The notes: a model not told the origin generated them from the sequence alone. A DNA stretch of 53,297 nucleotides from Saccharibacillus alkalitolerans (GCF_011090185.1 NZ_JAAFGS010000015.1:1-53297), one strand, 5' to 3'. Positions 1 through 9,517 are shown, counted from the stretch's first letter. Numbers and translations: made by a program.

Positions 1-307
1 GTGTTTCTGTGTTTCTTTGATCCTGCGACTTTGCTCTTGCAGCCGATAGCTCCGCGAAGCGGCTTGGGCTCAGGTTTCTAGGTAACATTTTTGTAACCGT
101 TCACTTTTGTATCCTCGGTATAATGGGGAAATGGATTGAATGACCTTGCCAGTCGTTAATTCAGGGAAAAAGTCAAAGTCTGCACAATAAATCGCCGGTT
201 TTTCTAGGGGACTCCAGGTTTGCAAGCAGGGAATTTAGAACCGGGAGAGAAGAACCATATGGAGGTTTCATAAGAACTGCGCAGAACGATGTAAGGGGGA
301 ATTGAAT
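1..307. other. Left-edge region without a recognisable gene
   Basis: No complete gene is seen. One + strand frame is open from base 1 to a TAG at 79-81, about 26 codons. It could be the tail of a gene cut by the window edge, but nothing in it is recognisable. A TATAAT at 119-124 has no well-spaced -35 (TTGTAA at 91-96 is 22 bases away, TTCACT at 101-106 only 12). An extracytoplasmic-sigma-like pair (GTAAC near 93, CGGTA at 116-120) is also possible but weak. One of these presumably drives the lipoprotein gene starting at 308. Confidence 0.4.
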
Positions 308-706
308 ATGAAGCGAAAGGTGGCTTCGTTAGCCTTTTGCCTATTCTGCACTTCACTTCTTCTTCTAACGGGATGCACGTCGGAGGAGCCTTCTTCCTGG
401 GCGATCTACAACGGCGCAACGGTCGAAGAAAGTTTTCCCGTGCCTCAAGAAGCAAGTAAAACAGATGTAACAGCCGATAATACAAAGATGAGCTATGTAC
501 GTTATTCCGTGCCTGGACTCGATAGTTTGGATCAAATTCCCGACGCTTACCTGGATGCAATTCGAGCGTGGGGATGGACGGAACAAACGGATCAGGAAAA
601 TCGGGAAGAACCGAATCCGATCTTGATTTTTTCCAAAGGCAATACGACCGTGCATTTATCGCTTGAAGGCAGTTACTTGACGGTTCTGGTTCCCAAAGAA
701 GACTGA
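308..706 (+). CDS. Small secreted lipoprotein, function unknown
   Basis: The product is 132 residues. The N-terminus has Lys/Arg, a hydrophobic stretch and a lipobox-like LLTGC at about residues 18-22, so it should be exported and lipid-anchored at the outer face of the membrane. The rest is acidic and hydrophilic, with no family I recognise. The ATG at 308 is preferred over the TTG at 302 because the AAGGGGGA at 293-300 sits 7 bases before the ATG but almost touches the TTG. A bidirectional terminator follows, so it appears monocistronic. Confidence 0.75.
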   Translation: MKRKVASLAFCLFCTSLLLLTGCTSEEPSSWAIYNGATVEESFPVPQEASKTDVTADNTKMSYVRYSVPGLDSLDQIPDAYLDAIRAWGWTEQTDQENREEPNPILIFSKGNTTVHLSLEGSYLTVLVPKED

Positions 707-757
707 GAACAGCAGGAGACGAATAAAGCAAAACGGAAAGCCGTATAAAGAAAGACA

Positions 758-805
758 AAAGACCGGTGCGCTCGACGATAAAGTCGAAGACCGGTCTTTC
801 TTTGA
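758..805. terminator. Bidirectional intrinsic terminator
   Basis: Arms 758-767 and 790-799 form a 10-base-pair stem (AAAGACCGGT with its complement). It is followed by a T-rich tail on the + strand and preceded by an A-rich tract that serves the minus strand. It lies between the convergent lipoprotein gene and the minus-strand membrane protein gene and can end both. Confidence 0.8.
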
Positions 806-823
806 TTCATGCCGAAGCGGCCG

Positions 824-1354
824 TTATTGTACGTAAAAGGAAATGTCCTGCGGATTGAGCTTGATCATGATATCTTTGCGCTGTCCCCGCATGCTGAAGA
901 GAATCGAAAGGCGCGGAGCCATAAACCACAGATGCCAGAACAGAAGCGCCAGCGTCAGCGGAAGCGGGAGCCAGGCAATCAGGACACCGATAAATACGAA
1001 TCCGATCCATAGGTTCTGCAGAAGCACCTGCTGAAGAACGGAGTAGCCGGTATGCTGATCGGGCAGGAAGCCGAGCCAGATGCCGGAGAAGCGCAGACGC
1101 CATTTCTTGCGATAGATCGAGCCCCGGATCAGCAGAACGGAATGCGAAACCACGAAGTGGATCCACAGAACGAGCAGGAAAGCGAGCGGCATATAAACAA
1201 GGACAGGCCAGGAAAACCATAAGGTGCCGACAAGCAGTACCGGGATGGGAAACAACAAATAAAAAAGCAGCAAAAGCCGCGGAATATGAAACTTGCGTAT
1301 AAGCTGGTACTGATAAATCGTGGCATTCCCGTTCTCGCGCTGTTGCTCCAGCAT
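824..1354 (-). CDS. Conserved hypothetical membrane protein
   Basis: A 176-residue polytopic membrane protein of unknown function. Hydrophobic segments lie at about residues 25-45, 48-69 and 114-145, the last long enough for two passes. The C-terminus (IKLNPQDISFYVQ) is polar and probably cytoplasmic. The start at 1354 has a GGAAGGAAGG ribosome binding site about 7 bases upstream. It is transcribed convergently with the lipoprotein gene and divergently from the decarboxylase gene. No catalytic motif is visible. Confidence 0.75.
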   Translation of the reverse strand: MLEQQRENGNATIYQYQLIRKFHIPRLLLLFYLLFPIPVLLVGTLWFSWPVLVYMPLAFLLVLWIHFVVSHSVLLIRGSIYRKKWRLRFSGIWLGFLPDQHTGYSVLQQVLLQNLWIGFVFIGVLIAWLPLPLTLALLFWHLWFMAPRLSILFSMRGQRKDIMIKLNPQDISFYVQ

Positions 1355-1490
1355 GTCCGACCTTCCTTCCTGTTGCTGATCAAGCTTTCCCGAATTTGGG
1401 AAGCGAGCTTATCTTATCATAACGCATTGCGGCGGCAATCGGAAGATTGAAAATCGTTTTTGCTTTCTGCGGGCGAGTTATAAAATCGGG

Positions 1491-1519
1491 TTTAGTGCCG
1501 GCTCCAAATCAGGTACAAT
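1491..1519 (+). promoter_or_regulatory. Candidate sigma-A promoter for the decarboxylase gene
   Basis: TTTAGT at 1491-1496, a 17-base spacer and TACAAT at 1514-1519. The -35 is poor and the -10 good. Transcription would start near 1526, about 28 bases before the ATG at 1554. Confidence 0.4.
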
Positions 1520-1553
1520 AGATAAGAAAAATGCAGTTTACGGGAGGCGCGGC

Positions 1554-3086
1554 ATGAGCGGATGGGATTCGGATGATGCTCCGCTCTATGCGGAGCTGCT
1601 TCGTTACGCCGCACGTAAGGAAGCTTCTTTTCATGTGCCCGGCCATAAGGACGGGCACTTTTATCGGAATAGAGAAGGAACGATGCCGGAAGGCTTCGCG
1701 GAAGTGCTGAAGATCGACGCTACCGAAATCGAAGGCACGGACGATTTGCATGATCCGGAGGGGGTCATTCGGGAAGCGCAGGAAAAGGCGGCGGCTTTCT
1801 TCGGCGCGGAAGAGACCTTTTTTCTTGTCGGGGGAAGCACGGTCGGCAATCTGGCTTTGATCTTGACGGTATGCACCGAACCGGGAGACCTGCTGATCGT
1901 TCAGCGGAATGTTCATAAGTCCGTGCTGAACGGGCTGATGCTGGCTGGAGCACGGGCGGTATTCGCTGTACCGGATCAAGAGGAGGGAAGCGGGCTGGCC
2001 GTACTGCCGGGAGAACAGACGCTGGAGGAGGCGCTGGAGCGATATCCGCAGGCGCGCGGCGTGTTATTGACCCGACCGAATTATTACGGAATGGGCAGGA
2101 GCATCGCCGAAACGGCGAAACTTTGCCATAAATACGGCGTGCCGCTGCTTGTGGATGAAGCTCACGGCGCCCATTACGGGCTGCATCCCGCCTTTCCGGC
2201 TTCCGCGCTGGCGGAAGGCGCCGACGGCGTCGTGCAGTCGACGCACAAGATGCTGGCCGCGATGACGATGGGCGCGATGCTTCACGTTCAGGGCAGCCTG
2301 CTTGACCGGAAACTGCTGCGCAAGCGGCTGGCGATGGTGCAGAGCTCCAGCCCGTCTTATCCGATCATGGCTTCGCTGGATTTGGCGCGAAGCGTAACGC
2401 AGCACAGGGGAGCCGGAGCCTGGAGCGGCGCGTTGGAGGCCGCGGCGCATATCCGCCGCGAGCTGGAGCGGCTGCCCCGGTTCGGGTACGTCCGGCCGGA
2501 GCTGCCGGACCGTGCCTACGCCGAACAGGACCCGCTCAAGATCTCCGTCTATGACAGACGGCGAGTCTTGAGCGGCTACGCGCTGCAGCAGCGGCTGGCG
2601 GCCGCGGGCTGCATTGCGGAGATGAGCGACGAGCGCCGCACGGTGCTGGCGCTCGGACCGGGGTCCGGCATGGAGGATGCCGGACGGCTGGTCGCCGCGC
2701 TGCGGGAACTGCAGCGCGAGCTCGATGCCGAAGACGGCCGGCCTTCCGCGCATGAGGCCGGCGGAGGCGAATCCGGCGGAGTGCCGGCGGCTTCCGCCCT
2801 TAAGGTCGCGCGGATTCCGAATTCAGCTCTCGTTTCCGAGCCGGTTCCGTTTGACCTGCGTCCGGCGGGCGGATCGGAGCCGGTACGGCCGGAAGATGCG
2901 TCAGGACGGATCGCGGCGGAGATGATCGTGCCTTATCCGCCGGGCATTCCGCTGATTTACGAGGGAGAGCGGATCACGGCATCCGCAGCAGAGCAGCTGA
3001 TTCGGCTGCGCGAAGCCGGAGCCCGTTTTCAAGGGGCGGCAGACGGTACGCTGACTACGCTGAGGGTCCGCCTCGCGGAAGCTTAG
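1554..3086 (+). CDS. Orn/Lys/Arg decarboxylase-family PLP enzyme (YaaO-like)
   Basis: A fold-type I pyridoxal-phosphate enzyme of 510 residues. The N-terminal HVPGHKDG motif, the DEAHGAHYG motif and STHKMLAAMT with the predicted Schiff-base Lys232 are hallmarks of the ornithine/lysine/arginine decarboxylase family. Bacillus yaaO holds the same position just upstream of tmk. A Gly/Ala/Pro/Glu-rich stretch at about residues 390-450 looks like a flexible insertion between the core and the small C-terminal domain. The true substrate (arginine, lysine or other) cannot be read from sequence. Start chosen from GGGAGGCGCGGC just before ATG 1554. Confidence 0.88.
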   Translation: MSGWDSDDAPLYAELLRYAARKEASFHVPGHKDGHFYRNREGTMPEGFAEVLKIDATEIEGTDDLHDPEGVIREAQEKAAAFFGAEETFFLVGGSTVGNLALILTVCTEPGDLLIVQRNVHKSVLNGLMLAGARAVFAVPDQEEGSGLAVLPGEQTLEEALERYPQARGVLLTRPNYYGMGRSIAETAKLCHKYGVPLLVDEAHGAHYGLHPAFPASALAEGADGVVQSTHKMLAAMTMGAMLHVQGSLLDRKLLRKRLAMVQSSSPSYPIMASLDLARSVTQHRGAGAWSGALEAAAHIRRELERLPRFGYVRPELPDRAYAEQDPLKISVYDRRRVLSGYALQQRLAAAGCIAEMSDERRTVLALGPGSGMEDAGRLVAALRELQRELDAEDGRPSAHEAGGGESGGVPAASALKVARIPNSALVSEPVPFDLRPAGGSEPVRPEDASGRIAAEMIVPYPPGIPLIYEGERITASAAEQLIRLREAGARFQGAADGTLTTLRVRLAEA

Positions 3087-3113
3087 GGGATGGCCGCACG
3101 GTTCGCTTCTCTA

Positions 3114-3142
3114 TTGGCATTGCCGCGCAAAACCAATAAAAT
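3114..3142 (+). promoter_or_regulatory. Candidate sigma-A promoter for tmk
   Basis: TTGGCA at 3114-3119, a 17-base spacer and TAAAAT at 3137-3142, in the short gap between the decarboxylase gene and tmk. The predicted transcript starts about 45 bases before the tmk ATG. Confidence 0.5.
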
Positions 3143-3194
3143 GAAATCCCCATAGGGATCTTGGCATAAAAAAGACAGAGGACGGTAACCAAAC

Positions 3195-3842
3195 ATGAAG
3201 CATTCGGGTAAGTTTATAGTATTGGAAGGCCCGGACGGCAGCGGGAAAACGACGCAGATCGGCCGAATCGAAACTTACCTGCGGGAGCGGGGGGTGGACT
3301 TTATCTCCACGAGGGAGCCGGGCGGCGTGCTCGTGGCGGAGAAGATTCGCAGCGTGATTCTGGACGTGGACAACGCCATGAGCGGGCTGACCGAATGCCT
3401 GCTGTACGCGGCGGCCCGCCGGGAACATTTGATGCAGAAAGTCCTTCCGGCGTTGGAACAGGGCAAGACGGTCATCTGCGATCGCTACATCATGTCCTCG
3501 CTCAGCTACCAGGGGTACGGACGGGAGCTTGGAGAGGCCGTCCTGGATATCAACAAACGGGCCATCAACGTAAACGGCGCCGAATATTGGCCGGATATGA
3601 ATATCTATCTCGACGTAACGCCGGAGATCGGTCTGCAGCGGATTCATGCCAAACATGCGGGTCGCGAGATTAACCGGCTCGACCTGGAGGCGGAGGAGTT
3701 CCACCGCAGAGTCCGCGAAGGTTATTTGCGGCTGATTCGCGAATATGAGGCACAATTTACGACGGTCGACGCTTCGCAAAGCGAAGACAAGGTTTTTGCC
3801 GATATAAAAGAAGTGCTTGAATCTCTTCTCTTCCCGAATTGA
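3195..3842 (+). CDS. tmk: Thymidylate kinase
   Basis: Phosphorylates dTMP to dTDP with ATP in the cytoplasm, an essential step of dTTP synthesis. The 215-residue protein opens with the P-loop EGPDGSGKT at residues 11-19, followed by the DR(Y) motif CDRYIMSSLSYQG near the middle and the STREPGG motif at about 36-42 that contacts dTMP. The length is normal for bacterial Tmk (about 210). It heads the conserved block tmk-darA-yaaR-holB-ricT-yabA. The ribosome binding site is AGAGGA about 12 bases before the ATG. Confidence 0.97.
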   Translation: MKHSGKFIVLEGPDGSGKTTQIGRIETYLRERGVDFISTREPGGVLVAEKIRSVILDVDNAMSGLTECLLYAAARREHLMQKVLPALEQGKTVICDRYIMSSLSYQGYGRELGEAVLDINKRAINVNGAEYWPDMNIYLDVTPEIGLQRIHAKHAGREINRLDLEAEEFHRRVREGYLRLIREYEAQFTTVDASQSEDKVFADIKEVLESLLFPN

Positions 3843-4343
<501 letters not shown>

Positions 4344-4654
4344 TCCGATGTTCCCGCAAGGGAGCGTCAGGAAGGTACGAGCTGTCCCGCCGGCCGTCGG
4401 AAAACGAGGCGATGACGCGTGCGCCGATCCCAAACGATTTCCGCAGAAGAGTTTTTTGGGTGCCGCAGCTGCAGAAGACGATGTGACGTTGAGTTTTCAG
4501 GCGATTTCGAACGGACCGAAGCGTTTGCGTACGTACGCAGTCGAAAGCAGCCGTCTGAACGACCATTTCACCGGCGGACAGCCGGCCTGAGGGAGAGCAG
4601 GGTCTCCGCAAGGAGACCGCTCGTCCTCACGGATATAAAAGGCAGGGATATCCC
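4344..4654 (+). other. Intergenic region between darA and yaaR
   Basis: This 311-base gap holds no gene I can support. Several frames are open by chance in GC-rich DNA but lack ribosome binding sites and family likeness. The only clear structure is a hairpin near 4590-4625 (GGTCTCC, GCAA loop, GGAGACC) without a T-tract, shortly before yaaR. It may be an mRNA leader or processing structure. Confidence 0.5.
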
Positions 4655-5098
4655 ATGAAAATCAACCCGGGCTTTCGCCCTTTAAACAATACGCCGATCA
4701 CGCCGGATACCGGCGCGCGTCCCGTCGAGCAGCGCAGCTTCGCCGACGCGATTCGGCATCAGGAAGCGCAGGCGACGCAGGACGAGCTGGGACGCCGCAT
4801 GCAGGAGATCAACCGCCAGGGCGATCGCTTGGCGCGTTCGATGACCATACGCGAACTGAAGGCTTACCGGACGATGGTCAAGCGTTTCCTGGAAGATACG
4901 GTCCGCCGCGGCGTCGGCATGAAAGACACCAAAGGCTGGGATCGGCTTGGACGGACCAAGCGTTATAAGCTGATCGACGAAATCGACGGCAAGCTGCTGG
5001 CGATGGCCGACGATCTGCTGGCCAGCGAAGAAGGCCGTATCGATCTGCTTGAGCAGATCGGCGAAGTTCGAGGCCTGCTGATGAACCTTTTGTTTTAA
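4655..5098 (+). CDS. yaaR: YaaR family protein (DUF327)
   Basis: A 147-residue, highly charged, mostly helical cytoplasmic protein. The C-terminal half (RELKAYRTMVKRFLED, then KRYKLIDEIDGKLLAMADDLL) matches the DUF327/YaaR family, which sits between yaaQ and holB in Bacillales. The biochemical role is unknown. The start ATG at 4655 has only a modest AGGGATA ribosome binding site. It probably shares a transcript with darA and holB despite the longer upstream gap. Confidence 0.88.
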   Translation: MKINPGFRPLNNTPITPDTGARPVEQRSFADAIRHQEAQATQDELGRRMQEINRQGDRLARSMTIRELKAYRTMVKRFLEDTVRRGVGMKDTKGWDRLGRTKRYKLIDEIDGKLLAMADDLLASEEGRIDLLEQIGEVRGLLMNLLF

Positions 5099-5127
5099 AC
5101 GCAGGAGTGTGACACTCGCTCGACAGA

Positions 5128-5157
5128 AAGCCGGGGGCCTTGCAGGCTCCCGGCTTC
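5128..5157 (+). repeat. GC-rich hairpin between yaaR and holB
   Basis: Arms at 5128-5139 and 5144-5155 (AAGCCGGGGGCC and its near-complement) form a stable stem. Only CCG follows, with no T-run, so it is a poor terminator and may instead stabilise or attenuate the operon mRNA. Confidence 0.45.
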
Positions 5158-5199
5158 CGTTCAGTGGGCGCATAACGAGAAAGGAGCCCGTTCACTATC

Positions 5200-6180
5200 A
5201 TGTCTTTACAAACGATCAGCGGTCAGACCAACGCCAAACGCATGTTGGGAAGCAGCCTGCGCAGCGGACGGATCTCGCATGCTTACCTGTTCAGCGGCCC
5301 CGGCGGCAGCGCGCGGCGCCGGGCGGCCGACGCTTTTGCCAAGGCGCTGCTGTGCGAACGGGGCGCGGAATTGGGCGATGCCTGCGGAGAATGTCTCAGC
5401 TGCCGCAAGGTGGAGCACGGAAATCATCCCGATCTGCAGGCGATCGGCCCCGACGGCGCTTCGATCAAGATCGAGCAGATTCGCGAGCTGCAGAAGATGT
5501 TTTCCTATCGTTCGGGCTCGAGCGGCCGAAAAGTATACATTATTGACGAAGCGGACAAGATGACCGTTCAGGCCTCCAACAGCCTGCTGAAGTTTCTCGA
5601 GGAGCCGCCGGCTCCGGCCGTCGCGATTCTGTTGGCGGAGAACGGACAGACGCTGCTGCCGACCATCCGTTCGCGGACGCAGCTCGTTCCTTTTACGGCG
5701 CTCGGCGCGGAGGATATTCTCGCCGCCCTTGCGGCCGAGGGGCTGGCGACTCCCGCAGCGCGATGCGCCGCCTGCCTGACGCCGGGACCCGAGGAATGCA
5801 AAGCGCTTGCAGCAGAGAATTGGTTTGCAGAAATAAGAAATGTAGTGATACAATTAGGGAAGGAGTCGATCGGCCGAAGCGGAGCAAGCCTCGTGACCGC
5901 CCAGCAGCAAGTGTTCAAGGCGGGACTCGGCGAGCACCTGGACAGTCTGTTCGATCTTTTCCATTTGTGGTTTAGAGATATGATTTACGTTCAATCCGAA
6001 CGGCGCGAGCATATCGTTTTTATAGATCAGCTGGAGTTTATCTCCCAAGTGGCAGGTTCCCGCAGCGCGGAATATTGGATATCCTGCATGTCCATGACCG
6101 CGGAGAGCAAAAAGAAGCTCAAATCCAACATGAACACCCAGCTTTGTCTTGAGCAGTTTTTGGTAAATTTAGCCCCTTGA
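5200..6180 (+). CDS. holB: DNA polymerase III delta' subunit
   Basis: A clamp-loader subunit of the replicative polymerase. The 326-residue protein is AAA+-like. It shows the zinc-binding cysteine cluster near residues 48-67 (ending CGECLSC), the SNSLLKFLEEPP sensor region near 125-137 and TIRSRTQ near 150. A classic Walker A is absent, as expected for delta'. C-terminal collar helices follow. The ribosome binding site is AAAGGAG ahead of ATG 5200. In the operon it lies between yaaR and ricT as in B. subtilis. Confidence 0.94.
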   Translation: MSLQTISGQTNAKRMLGSSLRSGRISHAYLFSGPGGSARRRAADAFAKALLCERGAELGDACGECLSCRKVEHGNHPDLQAIGPDGASIKIEQIRELQKMFSYRSGSSGRKVYIIDEADKMTVQASNSLLKFLEEPPAPAVAILLAENGQTLLPTIRSRTQLVPFTALGAEDILAALAAEGLATPAARCAACLTPGPEECKALAAENWFAEIRNVVIQLGKESIGRSGASLVTAQQQVFKAGLGEHLDSLFDLFHLWFRDMIYVQSERREHIVFIDQLEFISQVAGSRSAEYWISCMSMTAESKKKLKSNMNTQLCLEQFLVNLAP

Positions 6181-6338
6181 CCCGGTGCGCCCGCCAGTAA
6201 GGCGGTCCGCGCATAAGTTCGGTTTTCACAAAATCGAATACTTAACGCGGTCAAGGAAGGGAAGCCGGGACGTTGGTACAAGGTCCGATAGGCAGTCCGG
6301 GACCGAACGTTTTGAATGCGCGCAAGGGAGGTTTAGCT

Positions 6339-7139
6339 TTGTACAGTGTAGTCGGAGTCCGCTTCAAGAAGGCGGGCAAGGTATATTATTTCGACCCTCT
6401 GGAGTTTCCCGTCGAGCAGGAACAATGCGTGATCGTGGAAACGGCAAGGGGAGTCGAATACGGGAAAGTCGTCGTAGGGAAGAAGCAGGTGCAGGAGAGC
6501 GACGTCGTTCTTCCGCTCAAGCGGGTGATCCGCATCGCGGGAGATTCGGATGCGCGCGTGGTGGAAGAGAACAAGGAAGCCGCACGCAAAGCTTTCGCCA
6601 TCTGTCTAAATAAAATCAAGGATCACGGATTGAAAATGAAGCTGGTGGACGTGGAGTATACGTTCGACCGCAACAAAGTCATTTTCTACTTTACGGCCGA
6701 AGGCCGGGTCGATTTCCGCGAACTCGTCAAAGATCTCGCCAGCATTTTCCGGACACGGATCGAGCTGCGGCAGATCGGGGTCCGCGACGAAGCGAAAATG
6801 CTCGGAGGCATCGGGCCGTGCGGTCGGGTGCTGTGCTGCTCGTCGTGGCTGGGCGATTTCGAGCCGGTGTCGATCAAGATGGCGAAGGATCAGAATCTTT
6901 CGCTGAATCCGACCAAGATTTCCGGGCTCTGCGGAAGGCTGATGTGCTGCCTGAAGTTCGAGCACGACAATTACGAGAGCAGCAAGGAAGAACTGCCTGC
7001 CGTCGGCAAGCTGGTCGTCACTTCGCTCGGAGAAGGCAAGGTTGTAGGTCTCAATGTCGGGAAGCGTATGGTACAGGTGCAGTTGTTCGAGGTCAGCAAG
7101 GTGAAGGAATTATCCATGGACGACATCGTCGTTAAGTAA
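6339..7139 (+). CDS. ricT: PSP1-domain protein RicT (YaaT)
   Basis: In B. subtilis this protein forms a complex with RicA (YmcA) and RicF (YlbF) that assists RNase Y-dependent mRNA maturation and promotes Spo0A phosphorylation. The 266-residue protein begins [19 protein letters not shown] and carries the PSP1 region with Cys clusters [13 protein letters not shown] and [14 protein letters not shown] near residues 165-215, which fit Fe-S cluster binding. TTG 6339 is chosen over an upstream in-frame TTG because GGGAGG lies 7 bases before it and the N-terminus then matches Bacillus YaaT. Confidence 0.94.
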   Translation: MYSVVGVRFKKAGKVYYFDPLEFPVEQEQCVIVETARGVEYGKVVVGKKQVQESDVVLPLKRVIRIAGDSDARVVEENKEAARKAFAICLNKIKDHGLKMKLVDVEYTFDRNKVIFYFTAEGRVDFRELVKDLASIFRTRIELRQIGVRDEAKMLGGIGPCGRVLCCSSWLGDFEPVSIKMAKDQNLSLNPTKISGLCGRLMCCLKFEHDNYESSKEELPAVGKLVVTSLGEGKVVGLNVGKRMVQVQLFEVSKVKELSMDDIVVK

Positions 7140-7171
7140 GTCAATCGGAACCGCTCTGGGGTGGAGTTTAC

Positions 7172-7552
7172 TTGGAGAAGAAAAATGTTTTCGCACAGAT
7201 ACACGAGATGGAAACGCAAGTGGAAAGCTTCAAAAATGAACTCGGCACGATGAAGCAGGCGGTCAAAGAGCTGATGGAAGATAACCAGCGGCTGCTTACC
7301 GAAAACGAACGTCTGCGGAAAATTTTGAAAAGGGAAGCCCAGGGAGAAACGCTCTCCGGAAACCCTCCCGCACCGTACAACGTCCTCAGCGAGCCGAAAA
7401 AGAAGAACGAGGAAGTCAGCGACACGGTCGGCGAAGGTTACGACAACCTGGCCCGTTTGTATCACGAAGGATTCCATATCTGCAACGTGTACTACGGCCA
7501 TCTGCGCACGGAAGGCGACTGCTTGTTCTGCCTGTCTTTTTTGAATAAATGA
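7172..7552 (+). CDS. yabA: Replication initiation control protein YabA
   Basis: A negative regulator of replication initiation that binds DnaA and the DnaN clamp. The 126-residue protein has an N-terminal coiled coil (about residues 1-60) for tetramerisation. Its C-terminal zinc domain has a His-Cys-Cys-Cys pattern ([11 protein letters not shown], then GDCLFC). The start is TTG with GGAG about 5 bases upstream. The family length is about 119. A terminator follows directly. Confidence 0.94.
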   Translation: MEKKNVFAQIHEMETQVESFKNELGTMKQAVKELMEDNQRLLTENERLRKILKREAQGETLSGNPPAPYNVLSEPKKKNEEVSDTVGEGYDNLARLYHEGFHICNVYYGHLRTEGDCLFCLSFLNK

Positions 7553-7567
7553 TCCGGAATCAGCCTG

Positions 7568-7602
7568 AAAGCCGCGGCGTTTTTTGCCTGCGGCTTTTTT
7601 TT
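7568..7602 (+). terminator. Intrinsic terminator after yabA
   Basis: AAAGCCGC pairs with GCGGCTTT around a T-rich loop and is followed by a run of T. It overlaps the leader of the next gene, whose ribosome binding site begins at 7606, so it could also attenuate that gene. Confidence 0.75.
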
Positions 7603-7620
7603 GAAAGAGGAGCGTTCAAT

Positions 7621-8385
7621 ATGGAAAAATCAAATCAGATCCCGCTGCGGGAAGGAGAGCGGATCGACGACCTGCTCACACAAAATCTGCATATCATTCA
7701 GAGCCGGGAAGTATTCAGCTTTTCGATGGATGCGGTGCTTTTGGGACGGTTCGCTTCCGTTCCCGCCAGAGGGAGGGTGCTGGATTTATGTACGGGCAAC
7801 GGAGTCATTCCGCTGCTGCTGTCGACCCGAACCAAAGCCGACATCGAAGGAGTAGAGATTCAGGAGCGCCTGGCGGACATGGCGGAGCGCAGCGTGGCGA
7901 TGAACGGACTGCAGGAGCGGATTCGCATTCATCAGGCCGATCTCAAAAGCTTTCATGAAACGGCGGGACACGGCATGTACGACGCGGTTACGGTCAACCC
8001 GCCTTATACGCAGCTGACCGGCAGCGAGATCAAGGCCAACCGTCATGAAGCGATCGCCCGTCACGAGATTCACTGCACGTTGGAAGACGTGGTGCAGGCC
8101 GGCGCGAGACTGGTCAAACAGGGCGGCAAAGTATCGATGGTACACCGGCCTCACCGTCTGGCGGACATTTTGACGCTGATGCGCCAATACCGGATCGAAC
8201 CTAAGCGAGTCCGGTTCGTTCATCCGCGCGCCGGCATGGAAGCGAACATGGTACTGGTCGAAGGTCTGCGCGACGGCAAGCCGGAAATGCGCATTCTGCC
8301 TCCGCTGATCGTATATAACGAGCAGGGCGAATATTGCGACGAGATCATGACCATCTATTACGGAAAACCGGGCGAGGAGGCCTAA
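7621..8385 (+). CDS. SAM-dependent methyltransferase, TrmN6/YabB-like
   Basis: A 254-residue Rossmann methyltransferase. The glycine-rich SAM motif DLCTGNGVIPLLL lies near residues 55-67 and the NPPY motif, typical of adenine-N6 methyltransferases, near 130. It resembles tRNA1(Val) A37 N6-methyltransferases and Bacillus YabB, which has the same neighbours. The exact tRNA substrate is inferred only. ATG 7621 follows AAAGAGGAG. It ends one base before rsmI, indicating co-transcription. Confidence 0.87.
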   Translation: MEKSNQIPLREGERIDDLLTQNLHIIQSREVFSFSMDAVLLGRFASVPARGRVLDLCTGNGVIPLLLSTRTKADIEGVEIQERLADMAERSVAMNGLQERIRIHQADLKSFHETAGHGMYDAVTVNPPYTQLTGSEIKANRHEAIARHEIHCTLEDVVQAGARLVKQGGKVSMVHRPHRLADILTLMRQYRIEPKRVRFVHPRAGMEANMVLVEGLRDGKPEMRILPPLIVYNEQGEYCDEIMTIYYGKPGEEA

Positions 8386-8386
8386 C

Positions 8387-9268
8387 ATGCAGGTCCAAAA
8401 AAGCTTTGAGCCTAAATCCAACGGAGCCGGCACGCTGTATCTGGTCGCAACGCCGATCGGCAACCTGGAAGATATGACTTACCGGGCCGTGCGTACGCTG
8501 CGCGAGTGCGAGTTGATTGCGGCGGAAGATACGCGGCAGACGCGCAAGCTGCTGACCCATTTCGAGATCGTGCCGCAGAAACTGTTCAGCTACCACGAGC
8601 ACAACAAGGCGGCCAGCGGCCCCGAATTGATACGCTATATAATAGAAGGAAAAAATCTGGCGCTGGTCAGCGATGCCGGTCTGCCCGCCGTTTCCGACCC
8701 CGGCTCTGACCTGGTGCGGCTGGCTGTCGAGGCGGGAATCGCCGTCGTCCCGGTGCCGGGCGCCAATGCCGCCTTATCTGCGCTGATCGTATCCGGCCTG
8801 CCGACGGAAAGGTTCACCTTTGCCGGTTTTTTGCCGCGGGAAAACAAAGATCGTCGAGCCGCCCTGGAATCGCTGGGGCAGTTGGAAGGCACGCTGCTGT
8901 TCTACGAATCGCCGCACCGAATCGTCAAGACGCTGGAAGCGATGAAGGAAGCATGGGGGCCGAGACGCGCGGCGCTGGCGCGGGAGCTGACCAAGCGGCA
9001 CGAAGAGATCGCGCGGGGAACGCTGGACGAACTGCTTGAACTGCTGAATCAGCATCCGCCGATCGGCGAATACTGCATTGCGGTCGAGGGCGAGAGCGCG
9101 GAAGAAGCCAAAGAGCGCAAAGATGCGTGGTGGCAGGAACTGGAACTGGAAGAACATGTGGCTCATTATGAGCAAGAAGAAGGATTATCCCGGAAAGACG
9201 CGATGAAGAGAGCGGCTGCGGACCGGGGATTGTCCAAGCGCGACATTTATAATGCCTTATTGGATTAA
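8387..9268 (+). CDS. rsmI: 16S rRNA (cytidine(1402)-2'-O)-methyltransferase
   Basis: Methylates the ribose of C1402 in the decoding centre of 16S rRNA. The 293-residue protein shows the tetrapyrrole-methylase fold: LYLVATPIGNLEDMTYRA near the N-terminus, the EDTRQTRKLL motif near residue 46, SDAGLPAVSDPG near 96 and VPGANAALSAL near 120. It follows the YabB-like gene with one intervening base. The GIY-YIG gene (yazA) that separates them in B. subtilis is absent here. Confidence 0.96.
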   Translation: MQVQKSFEPKSNGAGTLYLVATPIGNLEDMTYRAVRTLRECELIAAEDTRQTRKLLTHFEIVPQKLFSYHEHNKAASGPELIRYIIEGKNLALVSDAGLPAVSDPGSDLVRLAVEAGIAVVPVPGANAALSALIVSGLPTERFTFAGFLPRENKDRRAALESLGQLEGTLLFYESPHRIVKTLEAMKEAWGPRRAALARELTKRHEEIARGTLDELLELLNQHPPIGEYCIAVEGESAEEAKERKDAWWQELELEEHVAHYEQEEGLSRKDAMKRAAADRGLSKRDIYNALLD

Positions 9269-9286
9269 AAAAATTCCGAAAAAAGA

Positions 9287-9335
9287 TAAAATAAAAAAAA
9301 GAACCCCTGAACGCCGTCTCCGGACGTTCAAGGGT
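9287..9335 (-). terminator. Intrinsic terminator of abrB
   Basis: Arms at about 9303-9313 and 9325-9335 (ACCCCTGAACG with a near-complement). Read on the minus strand the stem is followed by TTCTTTTTTTT, a proper terminator for abrB. On the + strand no T-run follows, so rsmI may be terminated less well. Confidence 0.72.
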
Positions 9336-9517
9336 GCAAGGAGATATAAAAAAGGTTAGAATTAACATCGTTAAGATTGCTTGATCCCCGATCGGATCGT
9401 TTTTTCTCTGGTCTTTTTCATTATAACCGATCAGGCTTATTTTGCAAAAGCAAATTGCTTGATTTTAACATCGGTGCTTCGCCGCTTCTTGCAGCATGGC
9501 ATCTCGGATAACCGTCT

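Noticed and set aside
204..758. Minus-strand frame of 184 codons over the lipoprotein gene
   Set aside because: The + strand lipoprotein has a signal peptide, lipobox and ribosome binding site; the antisense frame has none.
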